Below are positions 16,372 through 24,922 of a DNA stretch of 50,641 nucleotides, piece after piece. Where the stretch lies: NCBI GenBank assembly GCA_017854855.1, contig JAFMGZ010000024.1, positions 1 to 50,641 on the forward strand, read 5' to 3'. Source of the DNA: Sulfitobacter sp. Its GTDB lineage: Bacteria; Pseudomonadota; Alphaproteobacteria; Rhodobacterales; Rhodobacteraceae. Each line of letters begins with the position of its first letter. Positions within the stretch are counted from its first letter, which is position 1. Under the pieces are notes generated by a model that saw only the letters and a list, made by a program, of their open reading frames with translations, made no database searches and had not been told where the DNA came from. Position numbers and translations under genes: made by a program.

Positions 16372-16538
16372 GGGGGATCGCGTTGCTTGCGGTGATCGCA
16401 GCACTGGCCGCATGTGGCGGGCCCAATCCGGACCGGCCACCGGCCGGGCGTTCGGACACCCGCCAGCAGCCCAGCAATTATCAGCCGGGGGTTCACGTGT
16501 CGGGCCATGTCAATGTCGGCGTTGTTAGGAGTTTCTGA
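16368..16538 (+). CDS. Second tiny lipoprotein, TTG start (56 aa)
   Basis: This frame has no ATG between the first lipoprotein and its signal sequence. The only start that fits is TTG at 16368, overlapping the upstream stop as TTGA. The product begins with an 11-14 residue hydrophobic core, IALLAVIAALAACGG, with lipobox LAAC. The mature peptide of about 40 residues is Pro/Asn/Gln-rich (GPNPDRPPAGRSDTRQQPS) and ends with alternating Val/Gly/His (GVHVSGHVNVGVV). The next gene begins one base after its stop and takes its AGGAG from this gene's last codons. Function unknown. Confidence 0.6.
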   Translation: MRGIALLAVIAALAACGGPNPDRPPAGRSDTRQQPSNYQPGVHVSGHVNVGVVRSF

Positions 16539-16539
16539 A

Positions 16540-16857
16540 GTGTCACCGTTGCGAATGATCTTTTTGGCGCTGGCTGTCTGGGGCGCGATCCACCCGATGT
16601 ATTATTTCATCACCTGGTTCAATGCGCATGGCTATGACATCATGGCCATGGTCGATGCATGGCATGTGAATGCCGCAGCCAGTGGGCTGGTTTGGGATCT
16701 GACCATCGCCGCCGTCACCCTGACCGTCTGGATCATTGCCGAAGTGGCCGTGCGCCGGAACTGGATTGCGCTTGTCGCTATTCCCGCCACCTTTTGTATC
16801 GGGGTGAGCTGCGGCTTGCCGCTTTACCTTTTCCTCAGGACAGCGCCTGTTAAATAG
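16540..16857 (+). CDS. DUF2834 family membrane protein
   Basis: From GTG 16540 (AGGAG eight bases upstream) the product is 105 aa with three predicted membrane helices at about residues 5-25, 45-70 and 76-98. The order of motifs is that of DUF2834: WGAIHPMYYFITWFNAHG, then a helix preceded by an Asp-containing stretch SGLVWDLTIAAV, and the final hydrophobic helix LPLYLFLR. The earlier in-frame ATG at 16414 would overlap the upstream lipoprotein and lacks a ribosome site. Function unknown; the family is spread in marine proteobacteria. It precedes lysA by 32 nt. Confidence 0.82.
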   Translation: MSPLRMIFLALAVWGAIHPMYYFITWFNAHGYDIMAMVDAWHVNAAASGLVWDLTIAAVTLTVWIIAEVAVRRNWIALVAIPATFCIGVSCGLPLYLFLRTAPVK

Positions 16858-16889
16858 GGTGCGCAAAGGTATTTAAGGCCAAAAAGAGT

Positions 16890-18155
16890 ATGGATCATTT
16901 TCTTTATCGCGACGGCGCACTTTATGCCGAGGACGTCGCCATTTCCGATATCGCAGAGGCTGTTGGCACGCCCTTTTACGTCTATTCCACAGCCACGCTG
17001 TTGCGGCATTTTCGCCTGTTTGATGAGGCATTGGCCGGGATGGAGCATCTGGTGTGCTATGCCATGAAGGCCAATTCCAACCAGGCGGTTCTGAAGACCC
17101 TAGCCCAGGCCGGTGCCGGAATGGATGTGGTATCGGGCGGGGAATACCGCCGGGCGCGTGCCGCAGGTGTGCCGGGGGACCGGATCGTATTTTCCGGCGT
17201 GGGCAAGACCCGCGAGGAGATTCGCACAGCCCTTGAGGGTGGCATTCGCCAATTCAACGTTGAAAGCGAGCCGGAGATGGTGGTTCTGGATGCGGTTGCA
17301 CAGGAATTGGGCAGGGTTGCGCCGATCACCATAAGGGTGAACCCTGATGTGGATGCCAAGACCCATGCCAAGATCGCGACAGGTAAATCCGAGAATAAAT
17401 TTGGCATCCCGATTGCCCGTGCGCGGGAGGTCTATGCCCTTGCGGCGCAGATGCCGGGACTGCAGGTCATTGGTATTGACGTGCATATCGGATCGCAGCT
17501 GACTGATCTGGCCCCGTTTGAACTGGCCTATCAGAAAGTTGCGGAACTGACTGAGGAGCTGCGTGCCGACGGGCACCAGATCACCCGTCTGGATCTGGGT
17601 GGTGGCCTTGGTATTCCCTATGAGCGCAGCAATGCGGACCCCCCTCTGCCCTCGGATTACGGCGCATTGGTAAAGCGCACTTTGGGCCATCTGGGCTGTG
17701 AGATCGAGATAGAACCGGGCCGGTTGATTGCGGGCAATGCCGGATTGCTGATCAGCGAAGTCATCTATGTCAAATCGGGTGAGGGGCGGGAATTTCTGAT
17801 CCTTGATGGTGCGATGAATGACCTGATCCGTCCGGCCATGTATGACGCTTATCACGACATTATTCCGGTCATCGAAGCAGCCCCTGGCATAGAGCCGCAA
17901 CCGATCGACATTGTGGGGCCGGTGTGCGAATCCGGTGACACATTTGCCAAGCAACGACCCATGCCGCCGTTGCACGCCGGTGATCTGGTCGCCTTTCGGT
18001 CGGCTGGGGCCTATGGTGCCGTGATGGCGTCTGAGTACAATTCGCGGCCGCTGGTTCCGGAAGTTTTGGTCAAAGGTGATCAATTCGCGGTTATCCGGCA
18101 ACGCCCGACCTTTGACGAAATGATAAATCGAGATACCATTCCGGAATGGCTTTGA
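16890..18155 (+). CDS. lysA: Diaminopimelate decarboxylase LysA
   Basis: LysA decarboxylates meso-diaminopimelate to L-lysine with PLP. The 421-aa product has the PLP lysine at residue 60 in CYAMKANSN. It also has the HIGSQ motif, the glycine-rich phosphate loop LDLGGGLGIPY, EPGRLIAGNAG, and the catalytic cysteine region VGPVCESGDTFA. Length is typical. It lies in one direction with argH, the lipoproteins and the DUF2834 gene; this argH-to-lysA order is conserved in the order Rhodobacterales as I remember it. A hairpin overlaps its stop codon. Confidence 0.97.
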   Translation: MDHFLYRDGALYAEDVAISDIAEAVGTPFYVYSTATLLRHFRLFDEALAGMEHLVCYAMKANSNQAVLKTLAQAGAGMDVVSGGEYRRARAAGVPGDRIVFSGVGKTREEIRTALEGGIRQFNVESEPEMVVLDAVAQELGRVAPITIRVNPDVDAKTHAKIATGKSENKFGIPIARAREVYALAAQMPGLQVIGIDVHIGSQLTDLAPFELAYQKVAELTEELRADGHQITRLDLGGGLGIPYERSNADPPLPSDYGALVKRTLGHLGCEIEIEPGRLIAGNAGLLISEVIYVKSGEGREFLILDGAMNDLIRPAMYDAYHDIIPVIEAAPGIEPQPIDIVGPVCESGDTFAKQRPMPPLHAGDLVAFRSAGAYGAVMASEYNSRPLVPEVLVKGDQFAVIRQRPTFDEMINRDTIPEWL

Positions 18156-18172
18156 GGCTATCGTGCCTCAAA
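18151..18172 (+). other. Intercistronic hairpin over the lysA stop codon
   Basis: TTTGAGGC (18151-18158) and GCCTCAAA (18165-18172) form a perfect 8-bp stem with a 6-nt loop; the lysA TGA lies in the 5' arm. It has no T run, so it is not a standard terminator. It may affect mRNA decay or partial read-through into the DUF4175 gene 20 nt downstream. Confidence 0.5.
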
Positions 18173-18191
18173 CCATTGAGGAGCATGCCAG

Positions 18192-20798
18192 ATGAGCACT
18201 TTCACACCGAATGATCTGCGCCGCGGTTTGCGCAAATTGCGTTGGCCTTTGCGCGGAACCTGGTTTGGCATGCTGTCTGAATCCGTTGTGCAGGCCTTCT
18301 GGCCCTTGATGAGTGTGGTACTGCTGGTCCTGGCTGCATTGATGCTGGGCCTTCAGGATCAGGTCATGGTCGAGGTTGTCTGGGCCGCGATCGCGCTTGC
18401 CGCTGCAGCGGGGCTTGGCGCTGCTTTTTATGCCGCGCGCAGGTTCCGTATTCCGTCGATGTCCGATGCGATGGAGCGGTTGGATGCCAGCCTGCCAGGA
18501 CGGCCCATTCAGGCGATGCTGGATGATGCCGTGATCGGGGCCGAAGATGAGGCATCCATGGCCGTGTGGCGTGCGCATAAAGCGCGCATGGCGATGCGTG
18601 CATCCCAAGCGCGTGCTGTGCCGGCGGATCTGCGGGTGTCTCGGCGTGACCCCTTTGCCCTGCGCTATGTCGCGGTGCTGGCCTTTGCCGTGGCCGTGAT
18701 TTTCGGCTCAATCTTGCGCGTGGGATCGGTGACAGAGATGACACCGGGGGCTGGTGGGCTGGCCACAGGTCCGGTCTGGGAGGGCTGGGCGGAGCCGCCG
18801 CGCTACACCGGCAAGCCCACGCTTTATCTGAATGACCAAGCTGAGGGCGCGCTGGAGTTGCCGCAGGGTACGTTGATCACGTTGCGGTTTTACGGCGATG
18901 TCGGTGCGCTGAGTTTGGCTGAGACAGTCTCTGGGCGCACGGTGGATTTGCCTGCAGCGGCGGCACCGGCGCAGGATTTTGCAATCTTGCAGGACGGCAC
19001 CATTGCAGTTGAGGGGCCGGGAGGCAGGGTCTGGGACGTGACCGTTCGCGCTGATTCGCCGCCGAAGGTTGAGGTCTTGGGGGCGGCAGAGGTGGCCGCC
19101 TTGGGCGAAATGCGGCTGCCCTTTGCGGCAGAGGATGATTACGGGGTTGAGGCGGGCGAGGCGCGCATCATCCTTGATCTGGCGGCGGTTGACCGGCGGT
19201 TTGGATTGCAGACAGAACCTGATCCGCGTGCTGAGATCGTCGTGCAATTGCCGACCCCGATTGCCGGCAACCGGGCGTCGTTCCAGGAGAACATGATCGA
19301 TGATTTCTCCAAACATCCTTGGGCGAACCTGCCTGTCAAATTGACCCTCAGCGTGCTGGATGCAGCGGAACAGCAAGGCCAGAGCGTACCTACGGATATG
19401 GTCTTGCCGGGCAGGCGGTTCTTTAATCCTGCGGCTGCCGCGATGATTGAGATGCGCCGCGACCTGTTGTGGTCGACATCCAACGCCCCCCGCATGGCGC
19501 AGGTGCTGCGTGCCGTTTCATACCGCCCCGAGGACGTATTGCGCAGCGAGACGACGGCCCTTCGGGTCAAGCGGTTGATCGAGCGGCTGGAAATTCGCGC
19601 AAGCTACGGTCTGGATGAAGAGGTGCAGAACGACATCGCCGAGGACCTTTGGGGACTGGCCATCGAACTGGAAGAAGGCGTGCTGGCTGATGCGCTGGAG
19701 CGGCTGCGCCGGGCGCAAGAGCGGCTGCAGGAGGCCATGCGCAACGGTGCCTCTGACGAGGAAATCGCCGAGTTGATGGATGAATTGCGCCGCGCCACCG
19801 AGGAATATCTGCAGCAGTTGCAGCGCCAGCAGGCCCAAGAAGGCCAGCAGGGCGAGGATGGCCAGCAACAGCAGCAGCAAGGCGAAAGCATGCAGATGAC
19901 GCAGGATGACCTGCAGCGCATGATGGACCGTATTCAGGAATTGATGGAACAGGGCCGCATGGCAGAGGCGGCAGAAGCCCTACAGCAGCTGCAAGAGTTG
20001 ATGGAGAACATGCGCGTGACCCAGGGCCAGCAGGGGCAGGGTGGGCAATCTCCGGGTGAACAGGCGATGGAGGGGCTGGCAGATACATTGCGCCAGCAGC
20101 AAGGGCTGAGCGATCAGGCCTTTCGCGATCTGCAAGAACAGTTCAATCCAAATGCGCAGGCAGGCGGAAACCAAGGCAATGAGGGCCGCAATGGCGGTCA
20201 GGGCCGGGGTGAAAGCCATGAAGGTCAGAACGGTCAGGGGCAGGGCAACGGCGAGCAGCAGGGCCAGAACCCCGACGGCACTCAGCAGGGCCAAGGGCAG
20301 GGCGAAGAGGGTTTGGCCGAACGCCAAGAGGCGCTGCGCGATGAACTCCGCCGCCAGCAGGGCAATTTGCCCGGGCAAGGCACGCCCGAAGGGGACGCCG
20401 CCCGCGATGCTCTGGACCGTGCAGGTCGGGCCATGGATCAGGCCGAACAAGCGTTGCGCAACCGAGATCTGGCCGATGCGATAGACAATCAAGCACAGGC
20501 CATGGAAGCGCTGCGCGACGGCATGCGGTCCTTGGGCGAGGCTATGGCGCAGGAGCAGCAGAACCAGCAGCCGGGTCAGGGCACGGCAGAAACCGATCAG
20601 CGCGCCCAAAGCCGCGATCCGCTGGGGCGCGAGCAGGGCAGCAACGGCTCATCCAGTTCTGAGGGGCCCCTGGCGATGGGTCCCGGTGGTGCCGGTCGGG
20701 CACGCGAATTGCTGGACGAGATCCGCCGCCGGTCAGGTGAAACCGAAAGACCTGAGGTAGAACGCGATTATCTGAACCGTCTGCTGGACCGTTTCTGA
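18192..20798 (+). CDS. TIGR02302/DUF4175 family membrane protein
   Basis: The 868-aa product fits the TIGR02302 (DUF4175) family found in alphaproteobacteria. Two membrane helices lie near residues 35-80 and one at about 155-180. A large periplasmic-like beta-rich domain follows to about residue 420, and then a long coiled-coil/low-complexity tail (about 430-820) made of Gln, Glu, Met and Gly repeats, ending LLDEIRRRSGETERPEVERD. The tail gives the runs of CAG/GGC codons seen at 19830-20350. Its function is unproven; the lysA linkage is conserved. The convergent zinc-ribbon gene ends 20 nt away. Confidence 0.92.
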   Translation: MSTFTPNDLRRGLRKLRWPLRGTWFGMLSESVVQAFWPLMSVVLLVLAALMLGLQDQVMVEVVWAAIALAAAAGLGAAFYAARRFRIPSMSDAMERLDASLPGRPIQAMLDDAVIGAEDEASMAVWRAHKARMAMRASQARAVPADLRVSRRDPFALRYVAVLAFAVAVIFGSILRVGSVTEMTPGAGGLATGPVWEGWAEPPRYTGKPTLYLNDQAEGALELPQGTLITLRFYGDVGALSLAETVSGRTVDLPAAAAPAQDFAILQDGTIAVEGPGGRVWDVTVRADSPPKVEVLGAAEVAALGEMRLPFAAEDDYGVEAGEARIILDLAAVDRRFGLQTEPDPRAEIVVQLPTPIAGNRASFQENMIDDFSKHPWANLPVKLTLSVLDAAEQQGQSVPTDMVLPGRRFFNPAAAAMIEMRRDLLWSTSNAPRMAQVLRAVSYRPEDVLRSETTALRVKRLIERLEIRASYGLDEEVQNDIAEDLWGLAIELEEGVLADALERLRRAQERLQEAMRNGASDEEIAELMDELRRATEEYLQQLQRQQAQEGQQGEDGQQQQQQGESMQMTQDDLQRMMDRIQELMEQGRMAEAAEALQQLQELMENMRVTQGQQGQGGQSPGEQAMEGLADTLRQQQGLSDQAFRDLQEQFNPNAQAGGNQGNEGRNGGQGRGESHEGQNGQGQGNGEQQGQNPDGTQQGQGQGEEGLAERQEALRDELRRQQGNLPGQGTPEGDAARDALDRAGRAMDQAEQALRNRDLADAIDNQAQAMEALRDGMRSLGEAMAQEQQNQQPGQGTAETDQRAQSRDPLGREQGSNGSSSSEGPLAMGPGGAGRARELLDEIRRRSGETERPEVERDYLNRLLDRF

Positions 20799-20818
20799 CA
20801 GCTGATTGATCGGGCGGA

Positions 20819-21622
20819 TCAATTCGCGGATTGCGATGCCATCGTGTCGAGCCAGCTCAGCAGGGATTTGAGCTGACCATCCAAAGACAGGCGCATTTGG
20901 TCAACCCAGGTGACATAGGCGCTCAGAAATGGATCAACAGCCGGGACAAGCTTGGCAATTTGGGGGGCGTAGAGATAGCAAACCGCCAATACCAGCGCGA
21001 TCAGCACCATTGCGAAAAACCCGCGCCGAAAGCCGTTTTTATTCGGCTTTGGCCCACCGCCCGCGCCCAGGGCTTCTGGCCCGTTTGGGTCGATGCCGCT
21101 GCGTGTTGTATCATTGCGCAGGGTTGAATTGATTTCCTCGATATCAGGCAGCAGTTCACGCCGCGACGATACCGCCGCCGCTGCGGGCTCTCCGCGCATC
21201 CGCGCCATACGCTCTTTCGCTTCAAGGGCGCGTTTTTGCACCTCTGCCGCGGTTGGCTGCGGTGCTGCTGGTTCCTCGCCCGTATCCAGCCCCAAATCCG
21301 GCTGGCTTTCCAGCGGCTCCGATTGCCGTTGCTTGCGGGCCTCGAATTCGGCTTCTGCCTCTTGTCTCAGGATATCGGCAACCGTTGGGTCCAGCTGTCG
21401 GCGCTGTGGATCACGGCTGTATTCCGACGGCACGGTCACTTCCTCATCAGGGGTTGGTGCCGTGTTTTCCAGCTCCGGCTCTTCCTCTGGGGGGGCGTGA
21501 TCTGGATGGTGTTGAAACCAGGTTTGTCCGCAGTTTGAACATTGCACGTCCCGACCCGAGGTCGGGATGACCTCATCGGGTACCTCGTATTGGGCGTCAC
21601 AGTTTGGGCAAGTCAGCCTCAT
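20819..21622 (-). CDS. Zinc-ribbon domain membrane protein (MJ0042-type)
   Basis: The 267-aa product starts with an MJ0042-type zinc ribbon: Cys5-Pro-Asn-Cys8 and Cys28-Ser-Asn-Cys31 in CPNC and CSNC, ending GQTWFQ. A long acidic, Pro/Glu-rich linker (about residues 40-190) follows. One membrane helix (GFFAMVLIALVLAVCYLYAP, about 204-223) precedes a short extracytoplasmic tail. Proteins with this plan are common single-copy genes in alphaproteobacteria and of unknown function; the ribbon faces the cytoplasm. It is divergent from ftsE and convergent with the DUF4175 gene. Confidence 0.88.
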   Translation of the reverse strand: MRLTCPNCDAQYEVPDEVIPTSGRDVQCSNCGQTWFQHHPDHAPPEEEPELENTAPTPDEEVTVPSEYSRDPQRRQLDPTVADILRQEAEAEFEARKQRQSEPLESQPDLGLDTGEEPAAPQPTAAEVQKRALEAKERMARMRGEPAAAAVSSRRELLPDIEEINSTLRNDTTRSGIDPNGPEALGAGGGPKPNKNGFRRGFFAMVLIALVLAVCYLYAPQIAKLVPAVDPFLSAYVTWVDQMRLSLDGQLKSLLSWLDTMASQSAN

Positions 21623-21785
21623 TTGGGAATTCGTCGCTCACTTATCGCTAGGTTGTGCACGTCTACCTAACATAAGTTCAACAATACGCCAGTAAAAGTG
21701 CTAACTGTCGCCAATGCATTGAAGTGCTGCATTGAATCCTGAGCGGTGCTGAGGCACAACAGACCCGTTGATACGGGGTGCAAAC

Positions 21786-22463
21786 GTGATCGAGCTGGAA
21801 AATGTGGCCTACAGCTATGGTGGGGGTGAGTTGCTCTCTGACATATCGCTGAAACTTGCGCCGGGCTCTTTTCATTTCCTGACCGGTCCGTCGGGTGCCG
21901 GCAAAACCACATTGATGAAACTATGCTACGGGGCGCTGTTGCCCACGGCCGGGCATATCCGGCTGTTTGGCGCGGATGTGCGCGGGCTTGACCGCGATGA
22001 CATTGCCGTGGTGCGCAGGCGTGTCGGTGTTGTCCACCAAGACGTGCAGTTTCTTGATCACCTCAGCGTGACGGACAACATTTCCCTGCCGCTGATGGTG
22101 TCGGGCCGCCAGGCCGAAACCCAGTCCGGTGATCTGGGCGAGCTGATGTCATGGGTCGGCCTGACCAACCGCGCTGACGCATTGCCCCCCGAATTGTCCG
22201 GAGGCGAACGCCAGCGGGCTGCATTGGCCCGTGCGGTGATCATGTCACCCGATGTGGTGCTGGCCGATGAACCCACCGGAAACATCGATTGGGAGATGTC
22301 GCAGCGCCTGCTGCGCCTGCTGATCGAGCTGAACAAAATGGGCAAGACCGTATTGATCGCGACCCATGATCTGAGCCTGATCCGCGCGACCAAGGCCCAT
22401 GTCCAGGCGCGGGTCTTGCGGATCGCCAACCGGCGCATTCAGCTTGCCGGTGCGGATTTGTGA
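21786..22463 (+). CDS. ftsE: Cell division ATP-binding protein FtsE
   Basis: FtsE is the ATPase of FtsEX, which signals to murein hydrolases at the septum. The 225-aa product has Walker A GPSGAGKTT at residues 34-42, the Q-loop in VVHQDVQFLDH, signature LSGGERQRAA, Walker B VVLADEPTG, and the switch His in ATHD. The start is GTG 21786, preceded by GGGGT; an in-frame TTG at 21768 has no ribosome site. It ends by overlapping the ftsX start (TGATG). The FtsX partner immediately downstream makes the assignment specific among ABC ATPases. Confidence 0.95.
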   Translation: MIELENVAYSYGGGELLSDISLKLAPGSFHFLTGPSGAGKTTLMKLCYGALLPTAGHIRLFGADVRGLDRDDIAVVRRRVGVVHQDVQFLDHLSVTDNISLPLMVSGRQAETQSGDLGELMSWVGLTNRADALPPELSGGERQRAALARAVIMSPDVVLADEPTGNIDWEMSQRLLRLLIELNKMGKTVLIATHDLSLIRATKAHVQARVLRIANRRIQLAGADL

Positions 22464-23365
22464 TGTTCAATACCGCCAATCTATCCGCGCTTGTTGCGGG
22501 CGACCGCCAAGCGGATCGTGTGGTGCCGCCCACCGGCTTCACGGCGCAGCTCACCTTGTTTGCCGCAGCAGCGATGGCCTTTTTGGCGGTGTTTGCCCTG
22601 GCATTGTCACTGGCCGCGGGCCGCCTTGCGGATCGCTGGGGAGATGCGCTTGCCCGGTCGGCAACAATTCGGATTGTGGCCCCCCTGGACCAACGCGGCG
22701 CACAGACCGATGCGGCGCTCAGTATTCTGCAGACCACCAAGGGTGTGCAATCTGCCCGTGCCCTGAGCGATGCAGAACAACAGGCCCTGCTGGCCCCGTG
22801 GTTCGGGCCTGATCTGGCACTGGATACGCTGCCCGTGCCGCGCCTGATCGAAGTGATCGAGACCGCCGAGGGCATGGATCCTGCGGGCCTGCGTCTGCGA
22901 CTGGCGGCCGAAGTGCCGGGTGCCGTATTGGATGATCACAGCCGCTGGCGCGAACCTTTGGTTCAGGCAGCCTCAAGGTTGCGGCTGTTGGGGTGGATGT
23001 CGATCGTTTTGATCGCAGCGGCGGTCGCGGCGATGATCACGCTTGCCGCCAATGCCGCATTGGCAGCCAATGCGCAGGTCATTGCGGTTCTGCGCTTGGT
23101 CGGTGCCAGGGATGACTACATCGCGCGCGCCTTTATCCGGCGGTTTACGCTGCGTGCATTTTGGGGGGCGGTTACGGGTACCGTCCTGGGCCTGTTGGCG
23201 GTTTTGTTGCTGCCCTCGGCCTCTGACGCTGGCGGGTTTCTGACGGGCTTGGGCTTTCAGGGGATCCATTGGCTTTGGCCAATCTTAATACCATTTTTGG
23301 CCGGGGCCGTCGCATTTGCCGCGACAGGCGCTGCGGCCCGGCGCACATTGAAGGAATTGGCATAA
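22463..23365 (+). CDS. ftsX: Cell division protein FtsX
   Basis: FtsX is the transmembrane partner of FtsE. The 300-aa product has a first membrane helix at about residues 33-55, a periplasmic domain of about 115 residues, and three membrane helices in the C-terminal half (about 173-195, 222-250 and 268-285). The cytoplasmic segment VIAVLRLVGARDDYIARAF is the FtsX/MacB signature loop. Either GTG 22460 or ATG 22463 can be the start; the ATG, which shares its first base with the ftsE stop, was taken. The TAA overlaps the plsC ATG. Confidence 0.94.
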   Translation: MFNTANLSALVAGDRQADRVVPPTGFTAQLTLFAAAAMAFLAVFALALSLAAGRLADRWGDALARSATIRIVAPLDQRGAQTDAALSILQTTKGVQSARALSDAEQQALLAPWFGPDLALDTLPVPRLIEVIETAEGMDPAGLRLRLAAEVPGAVLDDHSRWREPLVQAASRLRLLGWMSIVLIAAAVAAMITLAANAALAANAQVIAVLRLVGARDDYIARAFIRRFTLRAFWGAVTGTVLGLLAVLLLPSASDAGGFLTGLGFQGIHWLWPILIPFLAGAVAFAATGAAARRTLKELA

Positions 23366-24090
23366 TGCTGCAATGGATCCGGTCGTTCATCTACATCATT
23401 CAAGCCACTGTAGCGATGCCGGTCATCGGGCTGGCCTTTGCGCCCTGGGCGATGTTTTCCAAGACCGGGGCCTATGCCGCCTGCAAGGCCTATGCTGCCT
23501 GGTGCATGTGGACCGCCCGCTGGCTGATCGGTCTGCGCTGTGAAGTCCGTGGCAATGTCCCCACCACCGAGGTGCTGGTTGCCGCCAAACACCAATCGTT
23601 TCTGGATATCCTGATCATCTTTCACGCATTGCCCCGCGCCAAGTTCATCATGAAACGCGAAATCCTCTGGACCCCGGTGATCGGGCAATACACCAAGCGG
23701 ATGCAGATGATCGCGGTCGACCGGGGCAAACGCGGCAAGGCGATCTCGAAGATGATGGAAGATGTGCATGCAGGCCGGATCGAGCCGGGGCAGATCGTGA
23801 TCTATTCGCAAGGTACACGCGTGGCGCCGGGGGCCAAAGTACCCTACAAGGTCGGCACTGCCGTGCTTTATGATCAGTTGCAGCAGCCCTGTGTGCCGGT
23901 GGCCACCAATGCCGGGCACTTCTGGCCCCGCCGAGGGGCGTACCGGCGTCCGGGGCTTGCGGTGGTCGAGTTCCTTGATCCGATCCAGCCGGGCTTGTCA
24001 AAAGACGCGTTCATGGCCCGTTTGGAACAGACTGTCGAAGCGTCTTCGAACGCTTTGCTCAAGGAGGCGGGATGGCAGCCGCATGAATGA
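23365..24090 (+). CDS. plsC: 1-acyl-sn-glycerol-3-phosphate acyltransferase PlsC
   Basis: PlsC-type enzymes acylate lysophosphatidic acid to phosphatidic acid at the inner membrane. The 241-aa protein has an N-terminal membrane helix (residues 7-30) and the catalytic HX4D as His76 to Asp81 (KHQSFLD). The second block is SQGTRVAPG, where the usual Glu of EGTR is Gln; the third block VPYKVGTAVLY follows. The substitution is probably lineage-typical rather than inactivating, as the remaining blocks are intact. Its ATG overlaps the ftsX stop (TAATG), so it is coupled to ftsEX. Confidence 0.93.
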   Translation: MLQWIRSFIYIIQATVAMPVIGLAFAPWAMFSKTGAYAACKAYAAWCMWTARWLIGLRCEVRGNVPTTEVLVAAKHQSFLDILIIFHALPRAKFIMKREILWTPVIGQYTKRMQMIAVDRGKRGKAISKMMEDVHAGRIEPGQIVIYSQGTRVAPGAKVPYKVGTAVLYDQLQQPCVPVATNAGHFWPRRGAYRRPGLAVVEFLDPIQPGLSKDAFMARLEQTVEASSNALLKEAGWQPHE

Positions 24091-24093
24091 TCC

Positions 24094-24699
24094 ATGAATA
24101 AACTGTCCAGCATCGCAGAGCTGGAGGCGCTATACGGCGTGCCCGGCGCGCCTGCCATGCGCAAGGTGGCGACCCGGATGACCCCGCTGTACCGTGCGTG
24201 GATCATGGCGTCAAAGCTGTGCATTCTGAGCACGGTTGGCCCTGCCGGAACGGATGGCAGTCCGCGAGGTGACGATGGGCCCGTGGTCGTGGAGCATGAT
24301 GAGCAGACGCTGTTGATGCCGGATTGGCGTGGGAACAACCGGCTGGATTCCTTGCGTAACATCGTTGAGGACGGCCGGGTGTCGCTGCTGTTCATGGTGG
24401 CGGGTGCGCATAACGTTGTGCGGGTCAATGGCACGGCTTTTGTCACTGACGATGCGGATCTGCGGGCGGGCTTTGAAAAAGCGGGCCGCCAACCGGCGAC
24501 GGTGATCGTGATACAGATCGCTGAGATCTATTCGCAATGTGCCCGTGCCTTGATGCGTGCGCGCATCTGGTCGGCGGAGGACGAGAGTTTGGCATTGCCG
24601 AGTGTTGGTGAGATTCTGGCAGAGATGACCAGCGGCGAAGAGGGCGGTGCGCCCTATGACGACGCATGGTCTGCGCGGGCCGAAAAAACCATGTGGTGA
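24094..24699 (+). CDS. Pyridoxamine 5'-phosphate oxidase-family FMN-binding protein
   Basis: The 201-aa product has the split-barrel flavin-binding fold of the PNPOx-like superfamily. Visible elements are LCILSTVGPAGTDGSPRGDDGPVVVEHD (residues 43-70; key words STVG and SPRGD), the dimer-strand LLMPDWRGNNRLDSLRNI, and VRVNGTAFVT. It resembles the MSMEG_1061-type family of stand-alone oxidases of unknown substrate, not vitamin-B6 PdxH. It follows plsC by three bases and closes the ftsEX-plsC transcript; a hairpin of the GGTGG repeat family lies 11 nt behind the stop. Confidence 0.87.
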   Translation: MNKLSSIAELEALYGVPGAPAMRKVATRMTPLYRAWIMASKLCILSTVGPAGTDGSPRGDDGPVVVEHDEQTLLMPDWRGNNRLDSLRNIVEDGRVSLLFMVAGAHNVVRVNGTAFVTDDADLRAGFEKAGRQPATVIVIQIAEIYSQCARALMRARIWSAEDESLALPSVGEILAEMTSGEEGGAPYDDAWSARAEKTMW

Positions 24700-24709
24700 T
24701 CCTTTGGCA

Positions 24710-24732
24710 AAGGTGGACGATGCGTCCACCTT
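24710..24732. repeat. GGTGG-type hairpin repeat, copy 1
   Basis: Arms AAGGTGGACG (24710-24719) and CGTCCACCTT (24723-24732) pair perfectly over 10 bp with loop ATG, followed by ACGA. It shares the core GGTGG/CCACC and the tail TTACGA with the inverted pair at 26780-26836, while the arm bases differ in a paired way. It could also end the PNPOx transcript. It lies in the 223-nt gap before the lpdA stop, where I see no gene. Confidence 0.65.
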
Positions 24733-24892
24733 ACGAAGCTAGCGCCAAAGTCAAACCGCAATGCAGCAGTGCAACTTCCCCAAAGGTACAGTCCGTTTTC
24801 GCATAAAGACCGGATGCATGTGGCGCTGAATGAAATCAAAGATTTCAACCCGGCACGGCATGGGTGGTCTATCAGGCATATCGAGACGTGCT

Positions 24893-24917
24893 TTGGGTGG
24901 GCGTATCGCCCACCCAA
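24893..24917. repeat. GGTGG-type hairpin repeat, copy 2
   Basis: TTGGGTGGGCG (24893-24903) and CGCCCACCCAA (24907-24917) form a perfect 11-bp stem with loop TAT. It lies six bases beyond the lpdA stop on the minus strand. The core GGTGG-CG/CG-CCACC matches copy 1 with one compensated base pair. It could stabilise or end the lpdA transcript, though no T run follows. Confidence 0.65.
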
Positions 24918-24922
24918 GAGGC

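Noticed and set aside
19830..20350. CAG/GGC-rich tandem-like repeat as a mobile or satellite element
   Set aside because: It encodes the Gln/Gly-rich tail of the DUF4175 protein with normal reading frame; repeats are codon-level and imperfect.
20805..20823. ATTGATC-GGGCG-GATCAAT hairpin between the DUF4175 and zinc-ribbon genes as a terminator
   Set aside because: Seven base pairs without a T run and overlapping the zinc-ribbon stop; too weak to call.
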